This document shows, piece by piece, positions 14,504-21,221 of a stretch of DNA of 21,221 nt. The DNA comes from JBHELQ01 sp046262995 (lineage in GTDB: Bacteria; Actinomycetota; Thermoleophilia; Solirubrobacterales; Thermoleophilaceae), in contig JBHELQ010000080.1 in assembly GCA_046262995.1 (NCBI GenBank), positions 1-21,221 on the forward strand, given 5' to 3'. Position 1 is the first letter of the stretch. Each line of letters starts with the position of its first letter. Position numbers and translations under genes: made by a program. The notes under the pieces are model-generated. The model had not been told where the DNA came from. It was given only the letters and a program-made list of their open reading frames with translations, and ran no database searches.

Positions 14504-16237
14504 CTAGCGCGGCGCCTTCGCGCCGCCGACGTTGCGGGAGACGCGCAGGATCACCTTCCGCGTGCGGGCCGCCAGCGCGACCCGGTCCCGGATGGCGACC
14601 AGGTAGTAGCGGTAGCGACCGCGGTGCCGCGGCGTGAAGATCACCCTCATGCGCCCGTGCCGGGCGCGGACGCTCCGCCGGAGCACCCGTCTCCACTCGC
14701 CGTCGCGCCGGCGCTGGACCACCAGGACCAGGCGGCGGCTGCGCGGCCCGACCCTACCTCGCACGAGGACGGGCGCCCCCACTGACGCCCGCTCCGGCGG
14801 CTCTCGCAGGCGCACGACGGCCCTGACCAGCAGGCGCGTGCGGCGGGAGCTCGCTCCGAGCACGCCGGCGCGCCCCGGGAAGCGCGCGCGTACCCGCACG
14901 ATCGAGCGTGGCCGGACCACCTTCCCGAAGCGCCCGCCGGAGTCGGTCCTGGCGCGCGCTACCGAGCGCCACGCTCCTCGCCTCCGGGCCTGCACCAGTA
15001 TCCGCTCGCCGGCCATGGGGCTCCCCGAGGACGACAGGAGCCGTCCGCGCACGCGCGAGCGGCCGCGGTAGCGGAGCTTCCGCGGTGCGAAGCGGGCGGT
15101 GAGACTGGTCGCGGCGCCCACGGCGGCGAGGTTGCCGACCAGGCTCCGCAGCTCGGGGAGCTGGTTGTAGAGCGCGTTGCCCGGGCACTCCGTCTGCCCG
15201 GTGTCGCGGTGCCCGATGACCCGCCGCACGCGCACGTGCGCGCCCGACGGGTAGCGGTTGCTCGAGCCGCCCGCGCTGACCAGGGTGGTGTAGCCGTAGG
15301 TGGGCGCGCCGCTGATCGGCAGCTTCCAGCGGATGAGACGCGCCATCGCCACGAGCGCGTCGTGCGTCTGGGGAACGTCCGAGAACGTGCCGATGTTCGC
15401 GACGCCGGTGCTCTGGGCGTTGTAGCCCTGAGCCTGCGCCCCCACCACCGGCGCGTCGACCCCGCCGGCGCGACCCTCGTAGATCGTGCCGAAGCGGTCG
15501 ACCAGGAAGTTGTAGCCGATGTCGTTCCAGCCGTTCGAGTTGCGGTGGTAGCGGCAGATCGCCAGGACGATGTCCGGCGCCTCCTCGCGCGTGTAGTCGT
15601 TCGCGTTCACCGTGTGATGCACGAAGGCGGTCTTGACCGTGCCGTAGTCGGGCGCCTCGCGCGGCGGGCACTGGCCGGCGTTCCAGCCCGACCGCGGCAC
15701 GATGGCGGGGCGGGGGCCCGCCGCCCGGGCCTTCGGCGAGCGGAGGACCGAGGCGACCGAGACGAGCGCCGTGTTCAGGCTGCGGCGCAGCGCGGTGCGG
15801 GCGCGATCGGCCGGCGTCGCGCTCCCCTCGACGTTCACGAAGTGGAGCCGCAGCCCCGGCACGCGCCTGCTCAGGCGGTATTGAACGGCGTCCGCCTCGC
15901 CCGCCCAGACCGGATCGGAGGCGCCGGCGGCCGGCTCGTTCCGCCCCGGGTCGGGCTCGTGCTCGGCGTGGGCGCCGACAGCCACCCAGCGGCCCCAGCT
16001 GCCGCCGGCCGTATGCACGCGCAGCCTGATGCCCGGCTCCGCCTGGCCGCGCCAGCGCAGCCCGAGTAGGTTGAAGCGCTTCGGCGCGCGCAGCACTCCG
16101 GCATCCGAGGAGCTCGCAGGCGCCAGCTCGAAGTCCAGGGGGTCGGGCCGGTAGCGCGACAGCGACAGGGCAGGCCCGGCCGCCGCCCCGAGCGCCAGGG
16201 CGGCCGCGAGCGCCACTGCCAGGGCCAGTTTCCTCAC
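14504..16237 (-). CDS. Secreted PGRP/amidase_2 N-acetylmuramoyl-L-alanine amidase with C-terminal Ig-like modules
   Basis: A 577-aa exported peptidoglycan amidase. A signal peptide (residues 1 to about 26) precedes a 150-residue N-terminal beta region with an RWRGQAEPGIRLRVHTAGGSW motif. The PGRP-type domain spans about 178-365: VPRSGWNA, first zinc ligand H207 in TAFVHHTVN, Y242 in NDIGYNFLVDRFGTIYEGR, second ligand H343 and third C351 in IGHRDTGQTECPG. All three ligands are present, so it should be active against the stem peptide bond. Residues 380-465 and 480-570 are two Arg-rich Ig-like beta modules (VRGRLLSSSGSPMAGERI, VRGRVGPRSRRLVLVV) that may bind the wall. The GTG at 16237 lies in a small hairpin. 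The stop is 21 bases from the convergent esterase stop. Confidence 0.93.
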   Translation of the reverse strand: MRKLALAVALAAALALGAAAGPALSLSRYRPDPLDFELAPASSSDAGVLRAPKRFNLLGLRWRGQAEPGIRLRVHTAGGSWGRWVAVGAHAEHEPDPGRNEPAAGASDPVWAGEADAVQYRLSRRVPGLRLHFVNVEGSATPADRARTALRRSLNTALVSVASVLRSPKARAAGPRPAIVPRSGWNAGQCPPREAPDYGTVKTAFVHHTVNANDYTREEAPDIVLAICRYHRNSNGWNDIGYNFLVDRFGTIYEGRAGGVDAPVVGAQAQGYNAQSTGVANIGTFSDVPQTHDALVAMARLIRWKLPISGAPTYGYTTLVSAGGSSNRYPSGAHVRVRRVIGHRDTGQTECPGNALYNQLPELRSLVGNLAAVGAATSLTARFAPRKLRYRGRSRVRGRLLSSSGSPMAGERILVQARRRGAWRSVARARTDSGGRFGKVVRPRSIVRVRARFPGRAGVLGASSRRTRLLVRAVVRLREPPERASVGAPVLVRGRVGPRSRRLVLVVQRRRDGEWRRVLRRSVRARHGRMRVIFTPRHRGRYRYYLVAIRDRVALAARTRKVILRVSRNVGGAKAPR

Positions 16238-16247
16238 CTGAAGGTGA
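16234..16247 (-). promoter_or_regulatory. Hairpin covering the amidase start codon
   Basis: On the minus strand TCACC-TTCA-GGTGA forms a perfect 5-bp stem with a tetraloop, and the GTG start lies inside the 3' arm. No Shine-Dalgarno is seen upstream. It could lower translation until opened, but a stem this short may be chance. Confidence 0.3.
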
Positions 16248-16256
16248 ACACCCTGG

Positions 16257-16284
16257 CGCCTGCGGGGATGCGCCGCCGCAGGCG
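16257..16284 (-). terminator. Terminator-like hairpin between DUF3105 gene and amidase
   Basis: CGCCTGCGG (16257-16265) and CCGCAGGCG (16276-16284) are perfect 9-bp inverted arms with a 10-base loop, 15 bases after the DUF3105 stop. No U-run follows on the minus strand, so termination would be of the U-less kind reported in actinobacteria. It suggests the amidase has its own promoter. Confidence 0.45.
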
Positions 16285-16299
16285 AAGTTGCAGCTTTAT

Positions 16300-17028
16300 C
16301 TAGGGGACCGGCTCGGGACCCTGGCTGCGGTGGGCGTCGATGAACGCCCGCAGCGCGTCGAAGACCCCGTTGCCGAACGTGGGGCAGCCGAGCAGGTAGC
16401 CGCGCCCGTTGGGAAGCGGCTCACGTCCCCACGCCGTGGCCGCGAGCTGGTAGGTCATGTTCGGGCGGGGCATCAGCAGCAGCTGGTAGCCGTTCTCGCT
16501 GTCGAAGAGCGCCTTCAGCGCCGCGCGCCTGGCCCGCGGCAGGCGGGGCTTGAACCAGATGTCGATTCGCCCGTGCTCGAGCGCGTGGACCGCAGCGACG
16601 TCCGGCGGGGCCTTGGAGTAGGCGCCGTCGTTCGCCGGGACGTAGTAGTGCCTGCCGGAGGTGGGGGGGTTCGAGCTGTAGTGCACCTTCTGGTTGATGT
16701 CGGTGATGTGCTCGCGGCTCGTGGCCTTGTAGCTCCGGAGCACGCAGGAGGCGCCCCCGGCCGCCTTCTTCAGGTCCGTGATCCGGCGATCGGGGACTTT
16801 GCCGCCGCTCGGGAAGAGGTCGCCCCCGCGGGTTCCGCCCCCGCTTCCATCCCCGCCGCCGCCACCCGTCACCAGAAGCACGATCACGGCGACGACGGCG
16901 GCCAGCGCGAGTGCCCCGCCGGCCCCGTAGCCGACCAGGCGGCGGCGGCGCTCGGCCTCCTTCGCGGCGTGCTCGCGTTGCTCGCGCTCGCGCCGGAGCG
17001 CCTCCTTCTGCTCCTTTCGGCTCGCCAC
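16300..17028 (-). CDS. DUF3105 membrane-anchored protein
   Basis: A 242-aa protein whose function is not known. A strongly charged cytoplasmic start (residues 1-31, Lys/Arg/Glu, likely helical) precedes one membrane helix (about 33-53) and a Gly-rich linker. The outer domain carries the DUF3105 hallmarks VHYSSNPPTSGRHY (115-128), AVHALEHGRIDIWFKP (146-161) and LLMPRPNM. Conserved H116, H127, H148 and H152 could bind metal, though this is not established. Two Cys (C95, C215) could form a disulfide. The GTG at 17028 follows the carboxylesterase stop by 12 bases, so the two are likely co-transcribed. DUF3105 proteins are common in Actinobacteria. The hairpin downstream probably ends this operon. 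Confidence 0.9.
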   Translation of the reverse strand: MASRKEQKEALRREREQREHAAKEAERRRRLVGYGAGGALALAAVVAVIVLLVTGGGGGDGSGGGTRGGDLFPSGGKVPDRRITDLKKAAGGASCVLRSYKATSREHITDINQKVHYSSNPPTSGRHYYVPANDGAYSKAPPDVAAVHALEHGRIDIWFKPRLPRARRAALKALFDSENGYQLLLMPRPNMTYQLAATAWGREPLPNGRGYLLGCPTFGNGVFDALRAFIDAHRSQGPEPVP

Positions 17029-17040
17029 CCCGCGCGAAGG

Positions 17041-17721
17041 CTAGTGATCGAGCCTGCGGGAAGCCCCGGCGCGGATCGCCTCCTCAAGCCAGCGGCGCAG
17101 CTCGCCCACGAAGGAGGGATCGATCGCGTGCGGCATCGGAGACTCGCGGTAGGTCACGTCGGCCCCCGCCTCGCTCAGGCGGTCACGGGCGGTCCTCCCG
17201 AGCTCCACGCCGATCACCGGGTCGTGGGTCCCGTGGCCGATGGCCACCGGCAGGCCGCGCGCCCGGCCGGGGTCGAGCTCGAACCCCTCCACCGCCGGGA
17301 TGAACCCGCTCAGCGCGATCAGGCCGCCCGGACGGGGACGCCCGCTTCCGAGCCCCAGCGCATACGACATCACCGACCCCTGGGAGAAGCCCCCCAGGAC
17401 CGCCCGCTCGTGGGGAATGCCATGCTCGGCGAGGAATCCGTCGAGCCACCCGGAGACCAGGCGGTAGGTGGCATGGAAGGTGTCGTGATCGGGGAAGCCC
17501 ACGCGCTGCACCGCGTACCAGTGGTAGCCGCCGGGCGGAAGCGTCAGCGGGCCGCGGGCGCTGACGCCCAGCAGGCTGGCGTCCGGGTCGAGCTCCTCGA
17601 GCAGCGGGTAGAGGTCGCGCTCGTCGACGCCGCGGCCGTGGAACAGCACGAGCGCCCCCTGCGGCTCGGCGGCGGCGGGCCGGAGCAGGTGGGCCAGGGC
17701 CCCGGGGTCGGAGCGGCTCAC
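17041..17721 (-). CDS. Phospholipase/carboxylesterase family hydrolase (MhqD-like)
   Basis: A 226-aa cytoplasmic alpha/beta hydrolase of the Abhydrolase_2 type. The triad is S113 in GGFSQGS, D167 in GHGTHDPVI and H198 in PMPHAID; the oxyanion region is LVLFHGRG. The GTG at 17721 overlaps the dioxygenase stop as GTGA, which sets the start; the open frame upstream of it is antisense. Its partner is a ring-cleaving dioxygenase, the same pairing as Bacillus subtilis mhqE-mhqD, where the operon answers to quinones and related electrophiles. It may hydrolyse a ring-cleavage product or an ester precursor. The natural substrate is unknown. Confidence 0.92.
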   Translation of the reverse strand: MSRSDPGALAHLLRPAAAEPQGALVLFHGRGVDERDLYPLLEELDPDASLLGVSARGPLTLPPGGYHWYAVQRVGFPDHDTFHATYRLVSGWLDGFLAEHGIPHERAVLGGFSQGSVMSYALGLGSGRPRPGGLIALSGFIPAVEGFELDPGRARGLPVAIGHGTHDPVIGVELGRTARDRLSEAGADVTYRESPMPHAIDPSFVGELRRWLEEAIRAGASRRLDH

Positions 17722-18641
17722 CGCGTGGGCGCTCGGCGGCGAGGGTTCTCGAGCGGCGTCAGACGCGGCTCGATCTCGTCGCGCAGATGCTCGTAGTCGG
17801 GCGGTAGCGAGAGCGCCTCGCCGAGCGTCTCGAGTGGCTCGTCCGCGGTGAAGCCCGGCCCGATCGTGGCGATCTCGAACAGCACGCCGCTCGGCTCGCG
17901 GAAGTAGATCGAGCGGAAGTAGAAGCGATCGATGACCTGCGTCGGGTGCCCGCCGTGCTCCAGCACGCGCCGGCGCCAGTCCTCGTGCTCCTCCATCGGC
18001 GACGCCCACGCCACGTGATGCACGCTGCCACCGCCGGGGAGGCCAGGTCGCTCAGGCGGCGCGTCGTAGAGGTAACGGGAGCCGCGCCGCTCGCCGCGGA
18101 CCTCCCAGCCCTCGCTCGAGGGGGCGAAGCCCAGTCCCTCCTCGAGCAGCCCGCGGCTCGCCTGTGGGTCGCTCGAATAGGCCCTCACCGCGTCGAAGCC
18201 CTGGAGCGCGAGCTCCTGCGGGATCTCCGGGTGGTCCGCGATCAGCGCCTCGTCGGCCGTGTCCACCACGGCGAGCTCGTGTGTCAGCCCCTCGGGGTCA
18301 GGGAAGCTCAGGCGGCCATCGTCGGATGCGGCCTCGACCCCCTCGCTCGCGAGCCGCTCGGACCAGAACTCGATGGCGTCGCTCGAGCCGACCCGCCAGA
18401 CGATGCGGTGCACCATCCCGGCCCCGGCGCGCCCCGGCGCGGCGCCGGGGTACTCGAAGAAGGTCAGGTCGGAGCCCGGGCTCCCCTTCTCGTCGGCGTA
18501 GAAGAGGTGGTAGACGGTCGGGTCGTCCTGGTTCACCGTCTTCTTCACGAGACGCAGGCCGAGCACGCGCGCGTAGAAGTCGACGTTGCCCGGAGCGTCT
18601 CCGGTGATCGCGGTGATGTGATGGATGCCGTCGAGCCTCAT
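17718..18641 (-). CDS. Ring-cleaving dioxygenase, VOC/glyoxalase superfamily (MhqE/MhqO/LinE-like)
   Basis: A 307-aa two-module VOC protein. The first module opens LDGIHHITAITGDAPGNVDF with metal ligand H7 or H8, and the second half contains GGGSVHHVAWA (H208/H209) and PSGVLFEIATIGPGF (E256). This is the 2-His-1-Glu set of extradiol-type hydroquinone and catechol dioxygenases; the FYFRSIYFREPSG segment is typical of the MhqO/LinE group. It would open a hydroquinone or catechol ring with Fe(II) and oxygen in the cytoplasm. The ATG at 18641 has a good ribosome site (AAGGGG, 7 bases away). It is the first gene of an operon with the carboxylesterase and possibly the DUF3105 gene. Exact substrate is not readable. 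Confidence 0.92.
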   Translation of the reverse strand: MRLDGIHHITAITGDAPGNVDFYARVLGLRLVKKTVNQDDPTVYHLFYADEKGSPGSDLTFFEYPGAAPGRAGAGMVHRIVWRVGSSDAIEFWSERLASEGVEAASDDGRLSFPDPEGLTHELAVVDTADEALIADHPEIPQELALQGFDAVRAYSSDPQASRGLLEEGLGFAPSSEGWEVRGERRGSRYLYDAPPERPGLPGGGSVHHVAWASPMEEHEDWRRRVLEHGGHPTQVIDRFYFRSIYFREPSGVLFEIATIGPGFTADEPLETLGEALSLPPDYEHLRDEIEPRLTPLENPRRRAPTR

Positions 18642-18648
18642 CGCATGT

Positions 18649-18654
18649 CCCCTT
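18649..18654 (-). promoter_or_regulatory. Ribosome binding site of the dioxygenase
   Basis: AAGGGG on the minus strand, 7 bases before the ATG at 18641. It supports this start over upstream in-frame codons and is one of only two strong Shine-Dalgarno sites I see in the window. Confidence 0.7.
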
Positions 18655-18697
18655 CCCGGAAGGCGGGGCGCGCAACCGCCCTGGTGCTGTCGATTAC

Positions 18698-18714
18698 TTG
18701 CGCCCGCAACTATA
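18698..18714 (-). promoter_or_regulatory. Possible promoter and operator of the dioxygenase operon
   Basis: In the 101-base gap before the dioxygenase lies a locally AT-rich patch. The minus strand reads TATAGT (18714-18709), a -10-like box, directly followed by the inverted repeat TTGCG-GG-CGCAA (18709-18698). A repeat at the start of transcription is a usual place for a MarR-type repressor such as MhqR. Another CGCAAC copy lies at 18671-18676. No -35 box is evident and the regulator gene is not in the window. Confidence 0.35.
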
Positions 18715-18742
18715 TCTGGCCAGGCGCGCGGCTGCCGGCGGA

Positions 18743-19579
18743 CTAGTCGTGGCCCAGGACGGGCTCGGGCGGGGCCGGCGTCAAGCCGTCGCGCGCGCCC
18801 CGCCAGCCCGCCGACAGGACTCCGGCCGCTTCCCGCCCCACCGCTAGCAGCGCGGCCCACGGCGGCGTGCGGCCCACGGCCACCCAATCGACCCGCCCGG
18901 GACGCCTGCGGAACCTGGCGCGCGGCCTGGCCCGAGCGCCCCTTGCCTGGTGCCGGCCGCGCGCGCCTCCAGACTCCAGGCAGGCCTGGACCCCCTCCGC
19001 GACGAGCCGAGCGCGCTGCGCGTAGCCAGCTCCGTTCGGATGCACCCCGTCCGCCCCGAGCAGGTCAGGCTGCGAGAGGGCGGCCTCGCGCCAGTCAACG
19101 AGCTCCGCTCCGGGCGTCTCGTCGACGAACCTGCGAATCGCGGCGTTCAGCCCGCCCACCGACACGCCGCCTAGCGACGGCCGGCTCAGGGTGGCCACCA
19201 CCATGCAGCGGTCGCCGGCGAGCTCGCGGGCCGCCCGCAGGTCGCCGGCGAGCAGCCCTGGGTTCGAGGGGTCGTCGTTCACTCCCAGGTCGAACACCAC
19301 CACCGCGTCGGCAGGCCGCAACCGCTCGCGAAGGGCCCGCACGCCCTCCGGGCTCGGCCGGCTCTTGCGCGCGTCGATCGTGAGTCGGACCCCCGGCAGC
19401 TCGGAGCGCAAGTAGGGCCCGGTGCCGACTTCGAGGCTGTCTCCGACCACGAGCACCGCCTTCGGGGCGGCCCGTGCGTCCGGCGCTCCTCCGAGCAGCG
19501 CCAGAGCGAGCGCGGCGACGGCCACGGCAGGGGACTCGGGGCGCCACCGCCTCGTGCGGTAGCGCCCCGGAGCCCCCAT
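18743..19579 (-). CDS. Secreted SGNH/GDSL hydrolase
   Basis: A 278-aa protein with a signal sequence or membrane anchor (about residues 17-37, ending PDARAAP). The SGNH blocks are GDSLEVGTGPYL with S48, the DARKSR segment near residue 69 as in the OatA-type SGNH domains, GVNDDP with N101, and GADGVHPNGAGY with D177 and H180. Such enzymes hydrolyse or transfer O-acyl groups, often on glycans. The C-terminal 75 residues are Arg-rich, low complexity and not part of the fold. The ATG at 19579 is 22 bases after the substrate-binding protein stop, preceded by AAGGG at short spacing. It may share the transporter transcript, though no functional link is obvious. Glycan or wall O-acetyl esterase is a guess. 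Confidence 0.87.
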   Translation of the reverse strand: MGAPGRYRTRRWRPESPAVAVAALALALLGGAPDARAAPKAVLVVGDSLEVGTGPYLRSELPGVRLTIDARKSRPSPEGVRALRERLRPADAVVVFDLGVNDDPSNPGLLAGDLRAARELAGDRCMVVATLSRPSLGGVSVGGLNAAIRRFVDETPGAELVDWREAALSQPDLLGADGVHPNGAGYAQRARLVAEGVQACLESGGARGRHQARGARARPRARFRRRPGRVDWVAVGRTPPWAALLAVGREAAGVLSAGWRGARDGLTPAPPEPVLGHD

Positions 19580-19601
19580 CAGCCCTTGTGCCGGCGCCTC
19601 C

Positions 19602-20897
19602 CTACGGGATCCCGTTGGGCGGCGGCGCGGACTGCGACTTCGTGTACGGCTTGATCGGGCCGGTGTTGCTCGTCGTCAGCGGCTTGCCCTGCTTCTGGAG
19701 CTTGCCGCCGCGGTTGACCACGACCTGCTCGCCGATGTACCCGAGGTGCGAGCTCTTCGAGTACCCGAACGGCACGAGCCCGGCGCCGGTGCTGAGCTTG
19801 CCGCTCTCGAGCGTGCTCAGGAGCTTCTCCCGGGTCGGGTTCTTGCCGGTCTTCTTCAGCAGGTCGACGAACGTGTAGCCGACTCCCATTCCGTATTCGA
19901 CGTTGCCGTCGAAGGGGACCTTCGGGATGTACTTGTCGTGGATCTTCTTGAACAGCTTGATCCACGGATCCGAGGTGTCCGTCACAGGTGACTCGTAAGC
20001 GCCCGAGACCATGCCCTCGAGCAGCGAGCTGCCCGCCTTCCCCTTCGAGAAGGTCTTGAGCAGGCCGCCCAGGGTCACCGGGTCCGAGCCCACGCTCGAT
20101 ACGACCCAGGTCGGCTGGTAGCCGATCTTCGCCGCGTCGAGCAGCGCCAGCGCGGTGAACGCCGGGATCGTGTAGAGCCCGACGACCTTCGCGCCCTTGC
20201 TCTGGAGCGCCGCGATCTGCGCGCCCACGTTCGTCTTCGTGGGCGTGTAGTGCTGGCGGCTCACGACCTGCGACTTCGGGATCTGCTGGTCGAGCCCCTT
20301 CACGCCGTCCTGGCCGAACTCGTCGTTCTGGAAGAAGTAGCCGACCTTCTGTCCCTTGAACTTCTGGTTGATGTACTGACCGAGGATCTTGCCCTCGATC
20401 GTGTACTCGGTCTGCCAGCCGGACGTCTGCGGGAGCTTGCCCGTGTCATTCCAGCAGTTGCAGCCCGACGCGACGAACAGGTCGGGGACCTTCTGCTGGT
20501 TCAGGAACTTGGCCACCGCGAGGTGGGTCGGCGTGCCGAGCCCGTCGAACAGCGCGAAGACGCGATCCTTCAGCACGAGCTTGCGGACCTTGGTGGTGGT
20601 CTGCGACGGGTTATAGGCGTCGTCCTCGACCTTGTACTTGATCTTCCTGCCGTTGACGCCGCCGTGGGCGTTCACCCAGTCGAAGTAGGCGGTCGAGCCC
20701 TTGGAGATGTTCGAGTACCCGGGCGCGGCCGGCCCGGTCAGAGGCTGGTGGCTCCCGATCACGATGCTGCTCTTGGTCACGCCCTGCTTGGAGCCGCCGC
20801 CGCCGCCGCTGCCGCAGCCGGCGCCGACGGCGCCGGCCAAGACGGCCACCGCCACGGCGATGCCCCATCGATAGGACCTGAGACTGCTACCGCTCAC
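19602..20897 (-). CDS. Branched-chain amino-acid-type ABC transporter substrate-binding lipoprotein (LivK-like)
   Basis: A 431-aa periplasmic-binding-type I protein that captures a small solute outside the cell for the Liv-type importer. A signal peptide ends at VGAGCGSG with C28 as the likely lipid-bearing Cys; the lipobox is loose, with Gly at -3. A Gly linker follows, then VIGSHQPLTGPAAPG, STAYFDWVNAHGGVNGRKI and EDDAYNPSQTTTKVRKLVL, all typical of the family. A C-x-C pair (C146, C148) lies in ASGCNCWND. The GTG at 20897 has GGAGG 9 bases upstream and overlaps the permease stop by 11 bases, so permease and binding protein are one operon. Ligand may be an amino acid, amide, urea or aromatic acid; sequence does not decide. 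Confidence 0.93.
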   Translation of the reverse strand: MSGSSLRSYRWGIAVAVAVLAGAVGAGCGSGGGGGSKQGVTKSSIVIGSHQPLTGPAAPGYSNISKGSTAYFDWVNAHGGVNGRKIKYKVEDDAYNPSQTTTKVRKLVLKDRVFALFDGLGTPTHLAVAKFLNQQKVPDLFVASGCNCWNDTGKLPQTSGWQTEYTIEGKILGQYINQKFKGQKVGYFFQNDEFGQDGVKGLDQQIPKSQVVSRQHYTPTKTNVGAQIAALQSKGAKVVGLYTIPAFTALALLDAAKIGYQPTWVVSSVGSDPVTLGGLLKTFSKGKAGSSLLEGMVSGAYESPVTDTSDPWIKLFKKIHDKYIPKVPFDGNVEYGMGVGYTFVDLLKKTGKNPTREKLLSTLESGKLSTGAGLVPFGYSKSSHLGYIGEQVVVNRGGKLQKQGKPLTTSNTGPIKPYTKSQSAPPPNGIP

Positions 20898-21221
20898 TTG
20901 TTTCCCCCTCCATTTGGGCTGGTTCGATCGCCCCGCTCGGGGCGGAGTCTGCCACAACGTCAACCACCTCGTCAGCTTCCCCGTCCCCCTGCTTCCCTGG
21001 TCTTTTCGGACCCGGGCCGACGCGCTCCCAGATGCGCTTCAGGACTCCCTGTATCCCGTGCGGGAACGCGAGCATCGCGACGATCAGCGCGAGCCCGTAG
21101 ATCGCCGGTGGCAGGTTGTCCTTGACCTCGCTCGAGAGGCTGAAGGTCTTTGCCAAGGAGTCCGACCAGGCCGGCAGGTACACGAGCAGGAGCGCCCCCC
21201 AGACGGCCCCCGAGAGAGTCC
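20887..21221 (-). CDS. livM: Branched-chain amino-acid ABC transporter permease, C-terminal part (LivM-like; 5' end off-window)
   Basis: The last 110 or so residues of an inner-membrane permease run in from the right edge. The visible part reads TLSGAVWGALLLVYLPAW at the edge, the G-x-hydrophobic end pattern common to LivM proteins, then a soluble stretch with SLSSEVKDNLPPAIYGLAL, and a last helix YGLALIVAMLAFPHGIQGVL. A charged, Pro/Glu-rich cytoplasmic tail follows, ending SGAIEPAQMEGETSER. The stop overlaps the start of the binding-protein gene by 11 bases. The rest of the operon (LivH, LivG, LivF) presumably lies to the right. The length and tail are normal for an actinobacterial LivM. 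Confidence 0.82.
   Translation of the reverse strand, partial: TLSGAVWGALLLVYLPAWSDSLAKTFSLSSEVKDNLPPAIYGLALIVAMLAFPHGIQGVLKRIWERVGPGPKRPGKQGDGEADEVVDVVADSAPSGAIEPAQMEGETSER
20907..20911 (-). promoter_or_regulatory. Ribosome binding site of the substrate-binding protein
   Basis: GGAGG on the minus strand, 9 bases before the GTG at 20897 and inside the permease coding sequence. It fixes the GTG as the start. Confidence 0.75.

Overview
The window is very GC-rich, densely coded DNA with GTG and TTG starts, many 1- to 4-base stop/start overlaps, Arg-rich secreted proteins, a DUF3105 protein, PQQ-type propellers and a liv-type amino-acid transporter. This fits a high-GC actinobacterium, most likely Thermoleophilia/Solirubrobacterales. 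That placement is inferred from gene style; no marker gene is present.

Layout. (1) 1-2632, minus strand: a GT4 glycosyltransferase, a formyltransferase-fold enzyme and a zinc-ribbon class III nucleotide cyclase, packed head to tail (cyclase 3' end off-window). (2) 2701-5869, plus strand: two membrane-anchored extracytoplasmic proteins, one with Ig-like modules and a C-terminal domain resembling the N,N-dimethylformamidase beta-subunit C-terminal fold, the other a PQQ-type beta-propeller. (3) 5772-10973, minus strand: a surface-glycan block (WbuB-like GT4, GT2, O-antigen ligase/polymerase, GT87-type membrane mannosyltransferase-like protein). Divergent from it, at 10953-11591, is a small phosphoglycosyl transferase that would start the glycan on undecaprenyl phosphate. 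(4) 11663-14482, plus strand: a 939-aa secreted esterase-like protein with a very basic tail. (5) 14504-17028, minus strand: a secreted PGRP-type amidase and a DUF3105 membrane protein. (6) 17041-18641, minus strand: a carboxylesterase and ring-cleaving dioxygenase pair, like the Bacillus MhqD/MhqE detoxification pair. (7) 18743-21221, minus strand: the end of a branched-chain amino-acid ABC permease, its substrate-binding lipoprotein, and a secreted SGNH hydrolase.

How they work together. The phosphoglycosyl transferase, GT4, GT2, GT87, formyltransferase and ligase together look like most of a lipid-linked surface-polysaccharide pathway. A Wzx flippase, chain-length regulator and nucleotide-sugar enzymes are missing from the window. 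Secreted hydrolases and scaffold-like proteins lie around the glycan genes, so the theme of the left three quarters is cell-surface construction. No stretch above 300 bases lacks a gene, and I see no tRNA, rRNA, CRISPR array, transposase or phage gene.

Most unusual points: the strongly basic His/Arg-rich C-termini on two separate secreted proteins; the architecture of the 939-aa esterase and of the 598-aa Ig protein; a 98-bp convergent gene overlap; a 21-bp overlap of two divergent gene starts; repeated placement of a TAGCGTTC-type -10 element right before start codons; and a cyclase in a glycan operon. I did not find convincing evidence for a wholly new defence or mobile system.
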